A stretch of DNA of 42,058 bases, taken from assembly GCA_031260295.1 (NCBI GenBank), contig JAIRKE010000030.1:1-42058 (forward strand), in the 5' to 3' direction. This document shows, one piece after another, positions 7,925 through 17,288 of the stretch (positions are counted from its first letter, which is position 1; each line of letters begins with the position of its first letter). Below the pieces are notes generated by a model, which ran no database searches, was not told where the DNA came from, and saw only the letters and a list, made by a program, of their open reading frames with translations. Source of the stretch: Azonexus sp. (GTDB taxonomy: Bacteria > Pseudomonadota > Gammaproteobacteria > Burkholderiales > Rhodocyclaceae). A program made the position numbers and the translations under genes.

Positions 7925-10803
7925 TAGGGCGCTCCTTCGGCTTCGCTTTTCCGCGGCAGGCTGCGCAGCGACTGGTGGGCGATGGCCACCAGCATCAGCA
8001 CGGTGGCGCCGACCACCAGCATATAGACGCCGACGTCGAACAGCAGCACCGTCGACAGGTGAATGTCGCCAAGCAGCGGCAGGCTGGCGTGCCAGGATTC
8101 GGCGGTCAGGAAAGGATCGTTGACCAGGCTGGCGGTGACGCCGGCCATGGCGGCGGCGAGCAGACCGATGGCGATCCAGTACAGGGGGTGGATGCGCAGG
8201 CGGGATTCGACCCACTGCGTGCCGCCGACGATGTATTGCAGAATGATCGCGGTGGCGAACACCAAGCCGCCGACGAAGCCGCCGCCCGGCGTGTTGTGGC
8301 CGCGCAGCAGGAAGAACAGCGAGATCAACATGGCCATCGGCAACAGCAGGCGGACCAGCACGGCGGGCAGCATCAGGTAGCCGGTCGGCAGGCCGGCGGC
8401 GAGGTCCGGTGCGCGCGTGCCGACATCCTGTTCAACCTGCTGGGCGGGCAGCGCGACGCTTTCCGGCGCTGGCCGGAAACGCCGCAGTAGCGCGAACACC
8501 GTCAGCGCGACGACAGCCAGCACGGTGATTTCGCCAAAGGTGTCGAAGCCACGGAAATCGACCAGGATCACATTGACCACGTTGAGTCCGCCGCCCTGTG
8601 GCAGCGCTTGCTCGACGAAGAAGGACGCGATGCCGTCGACGGTCGGGCGGGTCAGGATGGCATAGGCCAGCGCAGCGATGCCGCCGCCGCCGGCAACCGC
8701 CACCAGCAAGTCGCGCAGGCGGCGCAGATGGGCGCGCAGCGGTTCTCTCTTGCCTTCGCGGTAGCGCTTGTCGCGCCGCGGCAGCCAGCGCAGGCCGAGT
8801 AGGATCAGCACGGCGGTGACGACTTCCACCGCCAGTTGCGTCAGCGCCAGGTCGGGGGCTGAGAACCATACGAAGGTCAGGCTCGTCGCCAGACCCGCGC
8901 CGCCGGCGAGGATCAGCGCCGCCAGGCGGTGCAGCTTGGCCTGCCAGGCGGCCGCCACGGCGCAGACAGCGCCGACAATCCACAACAGGGCGAAGGCCGG
9001 ATCGAGCTCGATCGTCGACTGCTCGCCGAAATGCAGCGGACCGTCGACGAAGGGCAGCAGGCTGCCGCCGATGACGACCAACAGGATCACCAGCAACTGA
9101 ATCTGCAGGCGCGGCGAGGTCAAGCGGCCGAGCAGCCAGCCGGCGAGGTCGGTGATGGCGCCGAGCAGCCAGTTGAAGGCCTGCCTGCCGTCGATGGCGC
9201 CGAGCAGCGGAATGCGCTCGCTGTTCCGGCCGATGAAGGGCAGATAAAGCATGACGCCGCCCATCAGGGCAGTCAGGCTCATGTACAGCGGCAGGTTGAG
9301 GCCGTGCCAGACGGCCAGGCTGTAGCTCGGCGCGGACGCCCCGAGCAGGGAATCGGTCGCCGTGCGCAGGAAGGGGCCGACGGTGGCCGCCGGCAGAATG
9401 CCGACCAGCAGGCAGACGGCGACCAGCAGCGCGCTCGGCAGCAGCATCCAGTACGTTGGCTCATGCGGCTGGTGCGGCAGGTCGGTGGCGGGTTCGCCGA
9501 AAAACACCTGGTGCACGAAACGCAGCGAATAGGCCACGCTCAACATGCCGGCCATGGTCGCCGCCAGCGGCAACAGCAGACGCTGCCATTCCGTGCGCTC
9601 GGCGAATATGGTTTCGGCGAAGAACATCTCCTTTGACAGAAAACCGTTGAGCAACGGCACGCCGGCCATAGCGGCGGCGGCCACCATGGCCAGCGTGGCG
9701 GTGATCGGCATGGCCCGGTAGAGGCCGGACAGGCGGTTGATGTCGCGCGTGCCGGTCTCATGGTCGACGATACCGGCGGCCATGAACAGCGAAGCCTTGA
9801 AGGTGGCGTGATTGACCATGTGGAAGACGGCGGCGACCAGGGCCAGTTCGCTGTTCATGCCGAGCAGCAGGGTAATCAGGCCGAGGTGGCTGATGGTCGA
9901 ATAGGCCAGCACGCCCTTCAGGTCGTTCTGGAACAGCGCCAGATAGCCGCCGATCAGCAGCGTGCACAGGCCAGCGCCGCCGATCAGCCAGAACCACAGG
10001 TCGCTGCCGGCAAGCACCGGCCACAGCCGGGCAAGCAGGAAGACGCCGGCCTTGACCATAGTCGCCGAGTGCAGGTAGGCCGACACCGGGGTTGGCGCCG
10101 CCATCGCATGCGGCAACCAAAAATGGAAAGGGAACTGGGCGCTCTTGGAGAGCGCGCCAACGGCGACCAGGCCGACGATCGTCGGATACCAGGCATGCGC
10201 CTTGATCTGCTCGCCGGCGGCCAGTACCGCGTCAAGGTCGTAGCTGCCGACGATATGGCCAATCAGCAGAACGCCGCTGAGCAGCGCCAAGCCGCCTATA
10301 CCGGTCACGGTCAACGCCATCCGGGCGCCGGTGCGGGCATCGCTGCGATGGTGCCAGTAGGCGATCAGCATGAACGAGGCAAGGCTGGTCAGTTCCCAGA
10401 ACATCGCCAGTTGCAGCAGGTTGCCGGAAAGCACGACGCCGAGCATGGTGCCCATGAAGGCCAGGAAGAAGGAAAAGAAGCGCGGCACCGGATCGGCCGG
10501 CGACATGTAGTAGCGGGCGTAAATGACCACCAGCGTGCCGATCAGGGCGACCAGCATGGCGAACAGCCAAGCGTAGCCATCCATGCGCAACTGAAAGTCG
10601 AGACCGAGGGTCGGCGACCACGGGATGGTCAGGCGCAACACGCCGTCTATGGCCAGTTGCGGATACTGGGCGGCGGTCAGCAGCGCCACCGTCAGCGCGA
10701 TGATTCCCGCCAGCCAGGCTTCCGCGTTACGCGCATTGGTGGGGAGGAGTGCTGCGCACAGGCTGCCGATGAAGGGGAGTAAAACGATCAGGAGCAGGGC
10801 CAT
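7924..10803 (-). CDS. mrpA: Na+/H+ antiporter subunit A fused with subunit B
   Basis: This 959-residue polytopic protein is the fused MrpA/MrpB form found in group-2 Mrp operons. The N-terminal NuoL-like part contains [17 protein letters not shown] (membrane glutamate), [38 protein letters not shown] and [19 protein letters not shown]. The middle carries the MrpA C-terminal MnhA domain ([17 protein letters not shown]). The last third is an MrpB domain ([18 protein letters not shown], then [19 protein letters not shown]). It transports Na+ or other cations out in exchange for protons. A GGGAG ribosome site lies immediately before the ATG. It leads the A-C-D-E-F-G-usp operon. Confidence 0.95.
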   Translation of the reverse strand: MALLLIVLLPFIGSLCAALLPTNARNAEAWLAGIIALTVALLTAAQYPQLAIDGVLRLTIPWSPTLGLDFQLRMDGYAWLFAMLVALIGTLVVIYARYYMSPADPVPRFFSFFLAFMGTMLGVVLSGNLLQLAMFWELTSLASFMLIAYWHHRSDARTGARMALTVTGIGGLALLSGVLLIGHIVGSYDLDAVLAAGEQIKAHAWYPTIVGLVAVGALSKSAQFPFHFWLPHAMAAPTPVSAYLHSATMVKAGVFLLARLWPVLAGSDLWFWLIGGAGLCTLLIGGYLALFQNDLKGVLAYSTISHLGLITLLLGMNSELALVAAVFHMVNHATFKASLFMAAGIVDHETGTRDINRLSGLYRAMPITATLAMVAAAAMAGVPLLNGFLSKEMFFAETIFAERTEWQRLLLPLAATMAGMLSVAYSLRFVHQVFFGEPATDLPHQPHEPTYWMLLPSALLVAVCLLVGILPAATVGPFLRTATDSLLGASAPSYSLAVWHGLNLPLYMSLTALMGGVMLYLPFIGRNSERIPLLGAIDGRQAFNWLLGAITDLAGWLLGRLTSPRLQIQLLVILLVVIGGSLLPFVDGPLHFGEQSTIELDPAFALLWIVGAVCAVAAAWQAKLHRLAALILAGGAGLATSLTFVWFSAPDLALTQLAVEVVTAVLILLGLRWLPRRDKRYREGKREPLRAHLRRLRDLLVAVAGGGGIAALAYAILTRPTVDGIASFFVEQALPQGGGLNVVNVILVDFRGFDTFGEITVLAVVALTVFALLRRFRPAPESVALPAQQVEQDVGTRAPDLAAGLPTGYLMLPAVLVRLLLPMAMLISLFFLLRGHNTPGGGFVGGLVFATAIILQYIVGGTQWVESRLRIHPLYWIAIGLLAAAMAGVTASLVNDPFLTAESWHASLPLLGDIHLSTVLLFDVGVYMLVVGATVLMLVAIAHQSLRSLPRKSEAEGAP

Positions 10804-11028
10804 CTCCCGAGTCTAACCGACGACGGATGGATTTCAGTTAGAAATTAGGAGCTTGTATTCAAATTTTTTATGGTTGACGCCGCCTGTATCCGACAGGCAG
10901 GACATTGGCCGTCACGGCATGCCAGCAGCCGGTTTCGGGCTGGTAGTGGCTGAAATTTCCGTTGTCATTTGTCTGGCCGGGCGCCGATCTTTTCCGCCGG
11001 CCGGCCCGGTTCGGCCGTTGTCACGCGT

Positions 11029-12117
11029 TCAGCGCCGGCGCAGCAACAGGCCGGTTTCCAGGTGATCGGTGTAGGGGAATTGGTCGAAGGCCGCGGCAGC
11101 GGCGATTTCGTGCGTGCCGTGCAGGGCGGCGACGTTGTCGCGCAAGGTTTGCGGATTGCAGGAAATGTACAGAATGTGGTCGAAACCACGCGCCAGTTCC
11201 AACGTCACTGGGTCCAGCCCACTGCGCGGCGGGTCGACGAACAGGGTCGAGAAACGGTAGCCGGTCAGGTCGATCTCCTTGAGGCGCTCGAAGTCCTCGC
11301 GGCCGGCTAGGGCGGCGCTGATTTCCTCGCTGGCCATGCGCACGATGGCGGCATTGCCGACGGCGTTGGCGGCCAGGTTGTATTGCGCCGCCCGTACCGA
11401 GGGCTTGCTGACCTCGGTGGCCAACACCCGCCCGAATTGCGGTGCCAGGGCGACGGTGAAGTTACCGTTGCCGCAATAGAGTTCGAGCAGATCGCCGCCC
11501 AGCCCGGCGGCCTGGGCGCGAGCCCAGCCGAGCATGTGCCGGTTCACCTCGCCGTTGGGTTGGCTGAAGCTGCCTTCGAACTGTTGATAGCGCAGCGTGC
11601 GGCCGTCCAGTTCGAACTGTTCGAGCACCCAGTCACGCTCGAGCACGATTTTTTGCCCCTTGCTGCGACCGATCAGACCGATTTTCAGGGCTGCGGCCAA
11701 GCGGTGCGCCGCTTCTTCCCAAGCGGCGTCGAGTGGGCGGTGGTAGATCAGGGTGACCAGCATCTCGCCGCTCAAGGTGGCCAGGAACTCGATGCCGAAG
11801 AGCCGGTGGCGCAGCGCCTCGTCGACCAGGATGGCGGCGCGCAGGCGCGGCATCAGCGCGCAGATGGCGGCGTCGGCGGCCGGGAAATCGGCCATCAGCA
11901 CCGGCTGGCGCGGATTGTCCGGGTCGAACATGGCGTAGTCGAAGACCTCGCCGTGCTGCCAGGCGCGGAACTCGGCGCGCAGCCGGTAGTGCAACGGTGC
12001 CGAGGCGAATACCGCCGGCTCGGGCAGGGCGAAGGCGGCGAAATCGGCCTGGAAGCGGGCGACCTTGGCGGCGAGTTGCGCCGGGTAGGCGGCGGGGTCG
12101 AGGCGGGGTAAAGGCAT
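11029..12117 (-). CDS. trmA: tRNA (uracil-5-)-methyltransferase TrmA
   Basis: This 362-residue enzyme makes 5-methyluridine at tRNA position 54 using S-adenosylmethionine. Family motifs are SFSQPNGEVNRHMLGWA, the SAM site LLELYCGNGNFTVALA, FVDPPRSGLD, and YISCNPQTL with the catalytic nucleophile Cys320; the general base is Glu354 in HLETG. It has no TRAM domain or iron-sulfur cysteines of the RlmD type, which favours TrmA over the related rRNA enzymes. It is a stand-alone gene, divergent from the ABM-domain gene. Confidence 0.95.
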   Translation of the reverse strand: MPLPRLDPAAYPAQLAAKVARFQADFAAFALPEPAVFASAPLHYRLRAEFRAWQHGEVFDYAMFDPDNPRQPVLMADFPAADAAICALMPRLRAAILVDEALRHRLFGIEFLATLSGEMLVTLIYHRPLDAAWEEAAHRLAAALKIGLIGRSKGQKIVLERDWVLEQFELDGRTLRYQQFEGSFSQPNGEVNRHMLGWARAQAAGLGGDLLELYCGNGNFTVALAPQFGRVLATEVSKPSVRAAQYNLAANAVGNAAIVRMASEEISAALAGREDFERLKEIDLTGYRFSTLFVDPPRSGLDPVTLELARGFDHILYISCNPQTLRDNVAALHGTHEIAAAAAFDQFPYTDHLETGLLLRRR

Positions 12118-12292
12118 GGCGCGGGCGGCAGGGAAAAATGACCGGGGGGCGGACTATACCGCGCCCGGTGGCGGAGGAAAAATCAGGCGCCGGGATCGGG
12201 CAGGCAGCCGCTGATCATCCATCCGATTGCGCTGCCCTGTGTGCTAGTCTGCGCAGGCTCGAAGAGCAGTCAAAACGAGGGGAGAATTCAAT

Positions 12293-12580
12293 ATGCTTAA
12301 AGTTGTCGCGCAGTTCTTTTTCAGGAACGGAGAAGTGGAAAAGGCCCTGACCCTGGCCAAGGCGCTGGTCGTGGAAACCAGGAAAGAAAAAGGCTGTATC
12401 AGTTATGAGCTTTGCCAAAATCCGGAAAAAGATACCCATATAGCGTTTATCGAAGAATGGGAGAGTCAGGCGGCTTTGGATGCACATTTTCAGACGCCTC
12501 ATTTCGTGGATTTGGTTCCCAAGATTCAGGCTTTGACCGAACGGGATCTTGTCATCAATACCTTCAACAAGGTGGCCTGA
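12293..12580 (+). CDS. Antibiotic biosynthesis monooxygenase (ABM) domain protein, YgiN-like
   Basis: This 95-residue single-domain protein has a ferredoxin-like ABM fold. MLKVVAQFFFRNGEVEKALT forms the first strand and helix, followed by ETRKEKGCISYELCQNPEKD, FIEEWESQAALDAHFQTPHF and VDLVPKI. Such dimeric proteins are often quinol monooxygenases or reactive-carbonyl enzymes; the substrate cannot be read from sequence. GGGGAGAATTCAAT places a good ribosome site before the ATG. The spacing of 174 bases to the following hlyD-type gene does not suggest an operon with it. The codon composition is slightly AT-richer than trmA. Confidence 0.88.
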   Translation: MLKVVAQFFFRNGEVEKALTLAKALVVETRKEKGCISYELCQNPEKDTHIAFIEEWESQAALDAHFQTPHFVDLVPKIQALTERDLVINTFNKVA

Positions 12581-12754
12581 CCTTTCAGCGCCTGTAATAC
12601 GCGTTCCATCCCATGTGAGCACTTGCTTTCTCATATGAATAGACGGGGATTGGAGGCAGTTTCCACGGTCTTTGCAGGCGTTTTGCAGCCCAATAGTTTC
12701 CGCATTCAGCTGGGCGGGCGCGGTGGTTTTGCGCGCCCGGCGGGAGGAGTCTCG

Positions 12755-13699
12755 ATGAAATACCGCACCCTTTTTCTCTTGCTTGCATTGGCTGGCTGCG
12801 GCGCTAACAGTGATGGCATCTTGCCCGGTTACGTCGAGGCGGATTTTGTCCGGGTGGCCGCGTCCTATGGGGGGCGTCTGGTTGAACTGTCGGTTGTCAA
12901 GGGAAGCGAAGTCGAGCTGGACGCGAAACTGTTCGCGCTCGATCAAGATAACGAAATCGCCGCGCGCGACGAAGCTGCCGCCAAATTCGCGCAAAGCGAA
13001 GCGCAGGCGCGGGACTTGTCCAAAGGTGGACGGCCAGACGAAATTGCCGCCGTCGTTGCCCAGGTGGACGCGGCGCGTGCCGCGCTCAAACTGGCCGAAA
13101 ACGATCTGGCGCGGCAACAGAGCCTAGCCGCCGCGAAGTTCATCAGCCCCGCCGGGCTCGATGCGCAAAGCGAAAAAGTCCGCAGCGGCAAGGCACAGCT
13201 CGCCGAGGCCGAAGCGCAACTGCGCGTCGCGCACTTGGCCGCACGCAATGACCAGCGCGCGGCGGCCGCCGCCGCGAGCCAGGCCGCCCAGGCTGCGCTG
13301 GCGCAAAGCGCTTGGCTGCTCGCCCAAAAGCAGGTTACCGCCCCGGTCGCGGCGCGTGTCGACGACACGCTTTTCCGCGTCGGCGAATGGGTGCCGGCCG
13401 GTTCGCCGGTCGTCAGCCTGTTGCCGCCCGGCAATATCAAGCTGCGCTTTTATGTGCCGCAGGCGCGTCTGCCCGAAGTACGCCAGGGCGACATCGTCAA
13501 AGTGTCGTGCGATGGCTGCGGCGCGCCGCGCGATGCGCGCGTGGCCTTCATTGCTTCGCAAGCCGAGTTCACTCCGCCGGTCATTTACAGCAAAGAGAAC
13601 CGCGCCAAGCTGGTGTTCCTCGTCGAGGCGTATCCGCTCGATCCGCAGGGTTTGCGTCCGGGTCAGCCGGTCGATGTGCGGATCGGGGCGGTGCAGTGA
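12755..13699 (+). CDS. HlyD-family membrane fusion lipoprotein of an ABC exporter
   Basis: This 314-residue periplasmic adaptor has an N-terminal lipoprotein signal (LLLALAGC, lipobox LAGC), a biotinyl-lipoyl-like strand (YGGRLVELSVVKGSEVE), a long alanine-rich coiled-coil hairpin (about 70-195), and a beta-barrel region (APVAARVDDTLFRVGEWVPAGSPV). It resembles YbhG. The start MKYRTLF was chosen because it gives the lipobox and follows the strong ribosome site GGGAGGAG (12742-12749); an upstream ATG at 12623 is unconvincing. It is the first gene of a three-gene exporter with the ATPase and permease downstream. The substrate is unknown; homologous systems export drugs or cationic compounds. 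Confidence 0.92.
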   Translation: MKYRTLFLLLALAGCGANSDGILPGYVEADFVRVAASYGGRLVELSVVKGSEVELDAKLFALDQDNEIAARDEAAAKFAQSEAQARDLSKGGRPDEIAAVVAQVDAARAALKLAENDLARQQSLAAAKFISPAGLDAQSEKVRSGKAQLAEAEAQLRVAHLAARNDQRAAAAAASQAAQAALAQSAWLLAQKQVTAPVAARVDDTLFRVGEWVPAGSPVVSLLPPGNIKLRFYVPQARLPEVRQGDIVKVSCDGCGAPRDARVAFIASQAEFTPPVIYSKENRAKLVFLVEAYPLDPQGLRPGQPVDVRIGAVQ

Positions 13700-13713
13700 G
13701 CGCCGCTGCAAAA

Positions 13714-13829
13714 CTCCCTCCTCCGCGTGCGGGGGAGGGCTGGGGAGGGGGGAGAATTAGTGCGCGACGCTCGAATCAACCGCCATTCCCCCCATCCCGG
13801 CCTTCCCCCGCACGCGGGGGAAGGAGGGA
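13714..13829. repeat. Long imperfect inverted repeat between hlyD-type gene and ABC ATPase
   Basis: The left arm (about 13714-13753) and right arm (about 13787-13829) are imperfect reverse complements of about 40 bases around a 33-base loop. The arms are runs of C/T and G/A with a core CCGC(A/G)CGCGG. The core CCCCCGCACGCGGGGG in the right arm is itself a palindrome. The element lies in the 163-base spacer inside the exporter operon. It looks like a REP/MITE-type intergenic element and could fold into a strong mRNA hairpin separating hlyD from the ABC genes. Confidence 0.75.
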
Positions 13830-13862
13830 AATGCACCGCGCGAGTGGCCGGAGAATTGCTCA

Positions 13863-14813
13863 ATGAGCAACATCAGCGCTCCCGCCGTCGATGTGCAGGA
13901 TCTAACCAAACGCTATGGCGACAAAACGGTTGTCGACCATCTCTCGATGCGTGTCGAGCAGGGCGAGGTTTTTGGCTTTCTCGGCCCGAATGGCAGTGGC
14001 AAGACGACGACGATTCGCATGATGTGCGGCCTGCTGACGCCCGATGGCGGCAGCGGCCATACGCTGGGCTATGACATCCTGCGCGAATCGGCCGCAATCA
14101 AGCGCGAAGTCGGCTATATGACGCAGCGCTTCGGGCTTTATGAAGATCTGACGATTCGCGAGAACCTCGACTTCATCGCCCGTGTTTACCGCATGGACCG
14201 GCGTGCCGAGCGGATCGCCGGCGCCATCGAACGCCTCGGCCTGCAAGACCGTGCCAAACAGCTTGCCGGTAGTCTCTCGGGCGGCTGGAAGCAGCGCTTG
14301 GCGCTCGCTGCCTGCATGCTGCACGAACCGCGTCTGCTACTGCTCGACGAACCGACCGCCGGCGTTGACCCGAAGGCGCGGCGCGATTTTTGGGAAGAAA
14401 TTCACAAACTCGCGGCGGACGGCATCACGGTTCTTGTGTCGACGCACTATATGGACGAGGCCGAACGCTGTCATCGCCTGGGCTACATCGCCTACGGACG
14501 CTTGCTGACGCTGGGTACACCCGCCGAGCTGATTGCGGCGAGTGGCTTTGAAACCTGGCGCGTCGGCGGCTCCGGCGTCAATGCGCTGGTGCGCGAACTC
14601 GAAGGCAAGGCGGGCGTCGATATGCTGACGCGTTTCGGTAACGACCTGCATGTCAGCGGTATCGATGGCGCGAAGCTGGCAACGGCGATCGCCCCTTTCC
14701 GGCAACGCACGGATTTGCACTGGGAGCAATCCGCGCCACAACTCGAAGACGTGTTCATTCAACTCATGAGCCAGTCGCGCGACAACTTCGCGGGGAGCGA
14801 CAAACGTGCCTGA
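13863..14813 (+). CDS. ABC transporter ATP-binding protein (YbhF-like, single nucleotide-binding domain)
   Basis: This 316-residue ATPase has Walker A GPNGSGKTT (41-49), the signature LSGGWKQR (138-145) and Walker B LLLLDEPTAGVD (158-169), followed by the H-loop STHYMDEAERC. The C-terminal extension is the DrrA/CcmA-type regulatory region. It drives export with the permease that follows and the adaptor that precedes it. E. coli YbhF has two such domains; this protein has one, like many DrrA-type ATPases. The frame overlaps the permease start by 8 bases. Confidence 0.93.
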   Translation: MSNISAPAVDVQDLTKRYGDKTVVDHLSMRVEQGEVFGFLGPNGSGKTTTIRMMCGLLTPDGGSGHTLGYDILRESAAIKREVGYMTQRFGLYEDLTIRENLDFIARVYRMDRRAERIAGAIERLGLQDRAKQLAGSLSGGWKQRLALAACMLHEPRLLLLDEPTAGVDPKARRDFWEEIHKLAADGITVLVSTHYMDEAERCHRLGYIAYGRLLTLGTPAELIAASGFETWRVGGSGVNALVRELEGKAGVDMLTRFGNDLHVSGIDGAKLATAIAPFRQRTDLHWEQSAPQLEDVFIQLMSQSRDNFAGSDKRA

Positions 14814-15942
14814 GCGTTTCTCCTTCGCGCGTCTCTACGCGGTGATGCTCAAGGAATTCATCCAGCTCATGCGCGACCGTTTGACCTTCGCGATGATGGT
14901 CGGCATTCCGATCATTCAGCTGACGCTGTTCGGCTACGCGATCAACGGAGATCCGAAGCATTTGCCGACTGTTGTCGTTGCGCACGAGCAAAGTCCTTTT
15001 GCGCGCAGCATTGTCAGCGGCTTGGTGAATAGTGGCTATTTCGATGTGATCTCAACAAGTGCCCGCGACAGCGATGCCGATACGATGCTGGCCGAAGGCA
15101 GCGTGCAATTCGCGGTGACGATTCCGGCCGATTTCTCGCGCCGTCTGCTGCGCGGCGAGCGGCCGCAATTGCTCATCGCCGCCGATGCGACCGACCCTTC
15201 CGCTACCGGCAACGCCATCGCTGCCGTGCAGCAGCTTGCCAACACGGTGTTGCGCTACGATCTGACGGGGCCGCTCGCCAAGCTTGCGCCAGGCCAGCCG
15301 CCGTTCGATCTGGTGATCCAGCGCCGCTACAATCCGGATGGGGTCACGTCGTATAACGTCGTGCCGGGCCTGATGGGCGTGATCCTGACGATGACAATGA
15401 TCATGATGACCGCGCTCGGCATTACGCGTGAAGTCGAGCGCGGTACGATGGAAAACCTGCTCGCCACGCCGGTGCGGCCATTGGAAGTGATGGTTGGCAA
15501 GATCCTGCCCTACATCGTCATCGGCGCTGTGCAAGTCTGCGTCATCCTGACTGCGGCGCGACTGTTGTTCAATGTGCCATTCGTCGGCAACCCGGCGCTG
15601 TTGATTCTCGGCGTGATGACTTTCATCAGCGCCAATCTGTTTGTCGGCATCACGGTTTCGACGATTGCGCGCAGCCAGATGCAGGCGATGCAGATGACGT
15701 TTTTCTTCTTTCTGCCCTCGATTCTGCTCTCGGGCTTCATGTTCCCGTTCCGCGGCATGCCGGTCTGGGCGCAGACGATCGGCGAGGCGCTGCCCTTGAC
15801 GCATTTCCTGCGCATTGCGCGCGGTGTCATGCTCAAAGGCAACGGCATCGTCGACCTCTGGCCGCATCTTTGGCCCTTGCTGATTTTCATCGCTGTCGTA
15901 TTGGTCATCGGACTCAAGCGTTTCCGTCGCACGCTCGACTGA
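14806..15942 (+). CDS. ABC-2 type permease (YbhS/YbhR-like)
   Basis: This 378-residue inner-membrane protein has one N-terminal helix (FAMMVGIPIIQLTLFGYAI), a large periplasmic domain (about 50-175), and a C-terminal block of five helices (MGVILTMTMIMMTALG and on). The motif GITREVERGTMENLLATPVRPLE is the ABC-2 coupling segment. Start is GTG at 14806, preceded by GGGGAG (14792-14797) and overlapping the ATPase gene by 8 bases. There is one permease gene here where E. coli ybh has two, so it probably works as a homodimer. Its stop is followed within 6 bases by a fragment resembling the 3' end of cysH. Confidence 0.92.
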   Translation: MPERFSFARLYAVMLKEFIQLMRDRLTFAMMVGIPIIQLTLFGYAINGDPKHLPTVVVAHEQSPFARSIVSGLVNSGYFDVISTSARDSDADTMLAEGSVQFAVTIPADFSRRLLRGERPQLLIAADATDPSATGNAIAAVQQLANTVLRYDLTGPLAKLAPGQPPFDLVIQRRYNPDGVTSYNVVPGLMGVILTMTMIMMTALGITREVERGTMENLLATPVRPLEVMVGKILPYIVIGAVQVCVILTAARLLFNVPFVGNPALLILGVMTFISANLFVGITVSTIARSQMQAMQMTFFFFLPSILLSGFMFPFRGMPVWAQTIGEALPLTHFLRIARGVMLKGNGIVDLWPHLWPLLIFIAVVLVIGLKRFRRTLD

Positions 15943-15947
15943 TACGC

Positions 15948-15984
15948 CTTTGCATGCAATCCGCATTCCTTGGATTCGGGATTT
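15948..15984 (-). pseudogene. Duplicated 3' tail of a cysH gene
   Basis: Read on the minus strand this segment encodes NPESKECGLHAK, nearly the same as the C-terminus of the intact CysH (TPESKECGLHVK, 16058-16095). The two DNA copies are about 80 percent identical over 37 bases by eye and lie in the same orientation about 110 bases apart. The copy includes the catalytic-cysteine motif ECGLH but nothing of the rest of the gene. It ends right against the exporter permease stop. The simplest reading is a remnant of a second cysH left at a recombination junction. Confidence 0.6.
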
Positions 15985-15995
15985 TAGCTCCGGCC

Positions 15996-16030
15996 GGGCC
16001 TCTGGCCCTTAACCCCACTGGCGTGAGGTT
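15996..16030 (-). terminator. Tandem hairpins downstream of cysH
   Basis: Two stems lie between cysH and the duplicated tail. AACCCCAC/GTGAGGTT (16011-16018, 16023-16030) has one mismatch that becomes a G-U pair in RNA. GGGCC/GGCCC (15996-16000, 16004-16008) has a 3-base loop. No T-run follows on the minus strand, so termination, if any, is not of the classic intrinsic kind. Confidence 0.35.
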
Positions 16031-16052
16031 AGCCTGCGCTGGCCGCCGGATG

Positions 16053-16772
16053 TCATGCTTTCACATGTAATCCGCACTCCTTGGATTCCGGCGTTTCCCA
16101 CCACCAGCGGCCGGAGCGGATGTCTTCGCCGAGTGTGATGGCGCGGGTGCAGGGGGCGCAGCCGATGCTGGGGTAGAACTTGTCGTGCAGGGCGTTGTAG
16201 GGCACGCCGTTGTGCTGGATGTAGGTCCAGATTTCCTTCTCGCGCCAATCGGCGAGCGGGTTGAATTTCTCCAGGCCGTTGCTTTCGTCGGCTTCGTGTA
16301 CCGCCAGATTTCCACGGGTGGCGGCCTGTTCGGCGCGCAGGCCGGTGATCCAGGCGCGCTTGCCGGCCAGGGCGCGGCGCAGCGGCTCGACCTTGCGGAT
16401 GTGACAACAGGCTTTCCTGAGCGCCACCGAGTCGTAGAAGGCGTTGATGCCGTGGTCGCGCACGTAGTTTTCTACTGCACTGGCTTGTGGGAAGTAAATT
16501 TTCAGCTTGAGGCCGTAGTGCTTCTGCACTTCGGCCATCAGGTCGTAGGTTTCGAGCGGCAGGCGGCCGGTGTCGAGGCTGAAGATTTCGATCGGCAGCT
16601 GGTTTTTGACGATCAGGTCGGTCAGCACCATATCTTCGGCGCCGAGGCTGTTGGCGAAAACGGCCGGCGACCAGTCCTCGGCAATTTCGCTGAGGAGCGC
16701 GGCGACCTGGGCTGTCTTGGCAGCGACGCTGGCGCTCAGCTCGGGCGTGATGTTGAGTCGATTCGGTGTCAT
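16053..16772 (-). CDS. cysH: Adenylylsulfate (APS) reductase, assimilatory
   Basis: This 239-residue protein reduces activated sulfate to sulfite. It has the cysteine pairs Cys122-Cys123 (KACCHIRKVEPLRRAL) and Cys205-Cys208 (GCAPCTRAI), which bind a [4Fe-4S] cluster. It also has the catalytic Cys233 in the C-terminal KECGLH. The cluster cysteines mark the APS-using branch (EC 1.8.4.10) rather than the cluster-free PAPS branch of E. coli. This fits the absence of an APS kinase in CysN. Other motifs are ANSLGAEDMVL and SLDTGRLPLETY. It lies 6 bases downstream of the DUF934 gene and is last in the cysI-DUF934-cysH operon. Confidence 0.95.
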   Translation of the reverse strand: MTPNRLNITPELSASVAAKTAQVAALLSEIAEDWSPAVFANSLGAEDMVLTDLIVKNQLPIEIFSLDTGRLPLETYDLMAEVQKHYGLKLKIYFPQASAVENYVRDHGINAFYDSVALRKACCHIRKVEPLRRALAGKRAWITGLRAEQAATRGNLAVHEADESNGLEKFNPLADWREKEIWTYIQHNGVPYNALHDKFYPSIGCAPCTRAITLGEDIRSGRWWWETPESKECGLHVKA

Positions 16773-16778
16773 GGTGGT

Positions 16779-17288
16779 TCAGGCGCGGCGGCGAAAATGG
16801 GGTTGCGGCTGGCTGGTCGAGGCTTGGTAGCTGTCGCTGAAGGTGGAGAAGCCGGCGGCCAGCGCCTGGGTTGCGTCTTTGCCGTCTTTGAGTTCGTAAC
16901 TGTCGAAGCCGACGTGGCGCATGAAGAACAACTGGTCGTGCAGCACCTCGCCGACGGCGCGCAGTTCGCCCCGGTAGCCGTAGCGTTGGCGCAGCAGGCT
17001 GGCCGTCGAGTAGCCGCGACCGTCGACGAATTTTGGAAAGTTGATGGCGATGAGGCTGAAGTGGGCGAGGTCGTCGGCGATGTCCTCGACCCGTTCGCCG
17101 GGTTGCAGCAGCAGACCGATGCGCCCGCCGCGTTCGCTGATTTCGACCTGGCGCGCCTGCCATACGGCGAGCGGGAAGATCGTGTCTCCCGTCGGCAGGG
17201 GCACCGTTTCGGCGTGCTGGTCCTTGGCCAAGGCAAATGTCCGCCAAGTGTCGGTTTGGATGGCGTGGTCCTTGATCAGTTGCACCAT
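16779..17288 (-). CDS. DUF934 protein of the sulfite-reductase operon
   Basis: This 169-residue protein begins MVQLIKDHAIQTDTWRTFAL. It has the DUF934 features: a PLAVWQAR motif, a long segment around AHFSLIAINFPKFVDGRGYSTASLLRQRYGY, and LHDQLFFMRHVGFDSYELKDG. Proteins of this family sit next to cysI/cysH in many beta- and gammaproteobacteria and are thought to assist sulfite reduction, but the biochemical role is not settled. Its ATG shares one base with the cysI stop (TGATG). No cysJ flavoprotein is present nearby, so the electron donor for CysI remains open; a role for DUF934 there would be speculation. Confidence 0.9.
   Translation of the reverse strand: MVQLIKDHAIQTDTWRTFALAKDQHAETVPLPTGDTIFPLAVWQARQVEISERGGRIGLLLQPGERVEDIADDLAHFSLIAINFPKFVDGRGYSTASLLRQRYGYRGELRAVGEVLHDQLFFMRHVGFDSYELKDGKDATQALAAGFSTFSDSYQASTSQPQPHFRRRA

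Noticed and set aside
9760..10782. 340-codon plus-strand ORF opposite mrpAB
   Set aside because: Composition (very high Gln, His, Gly, Asp) is typical of antisense frames in GC-rich membrane-protein genes; the mrp reading is unambiguous.
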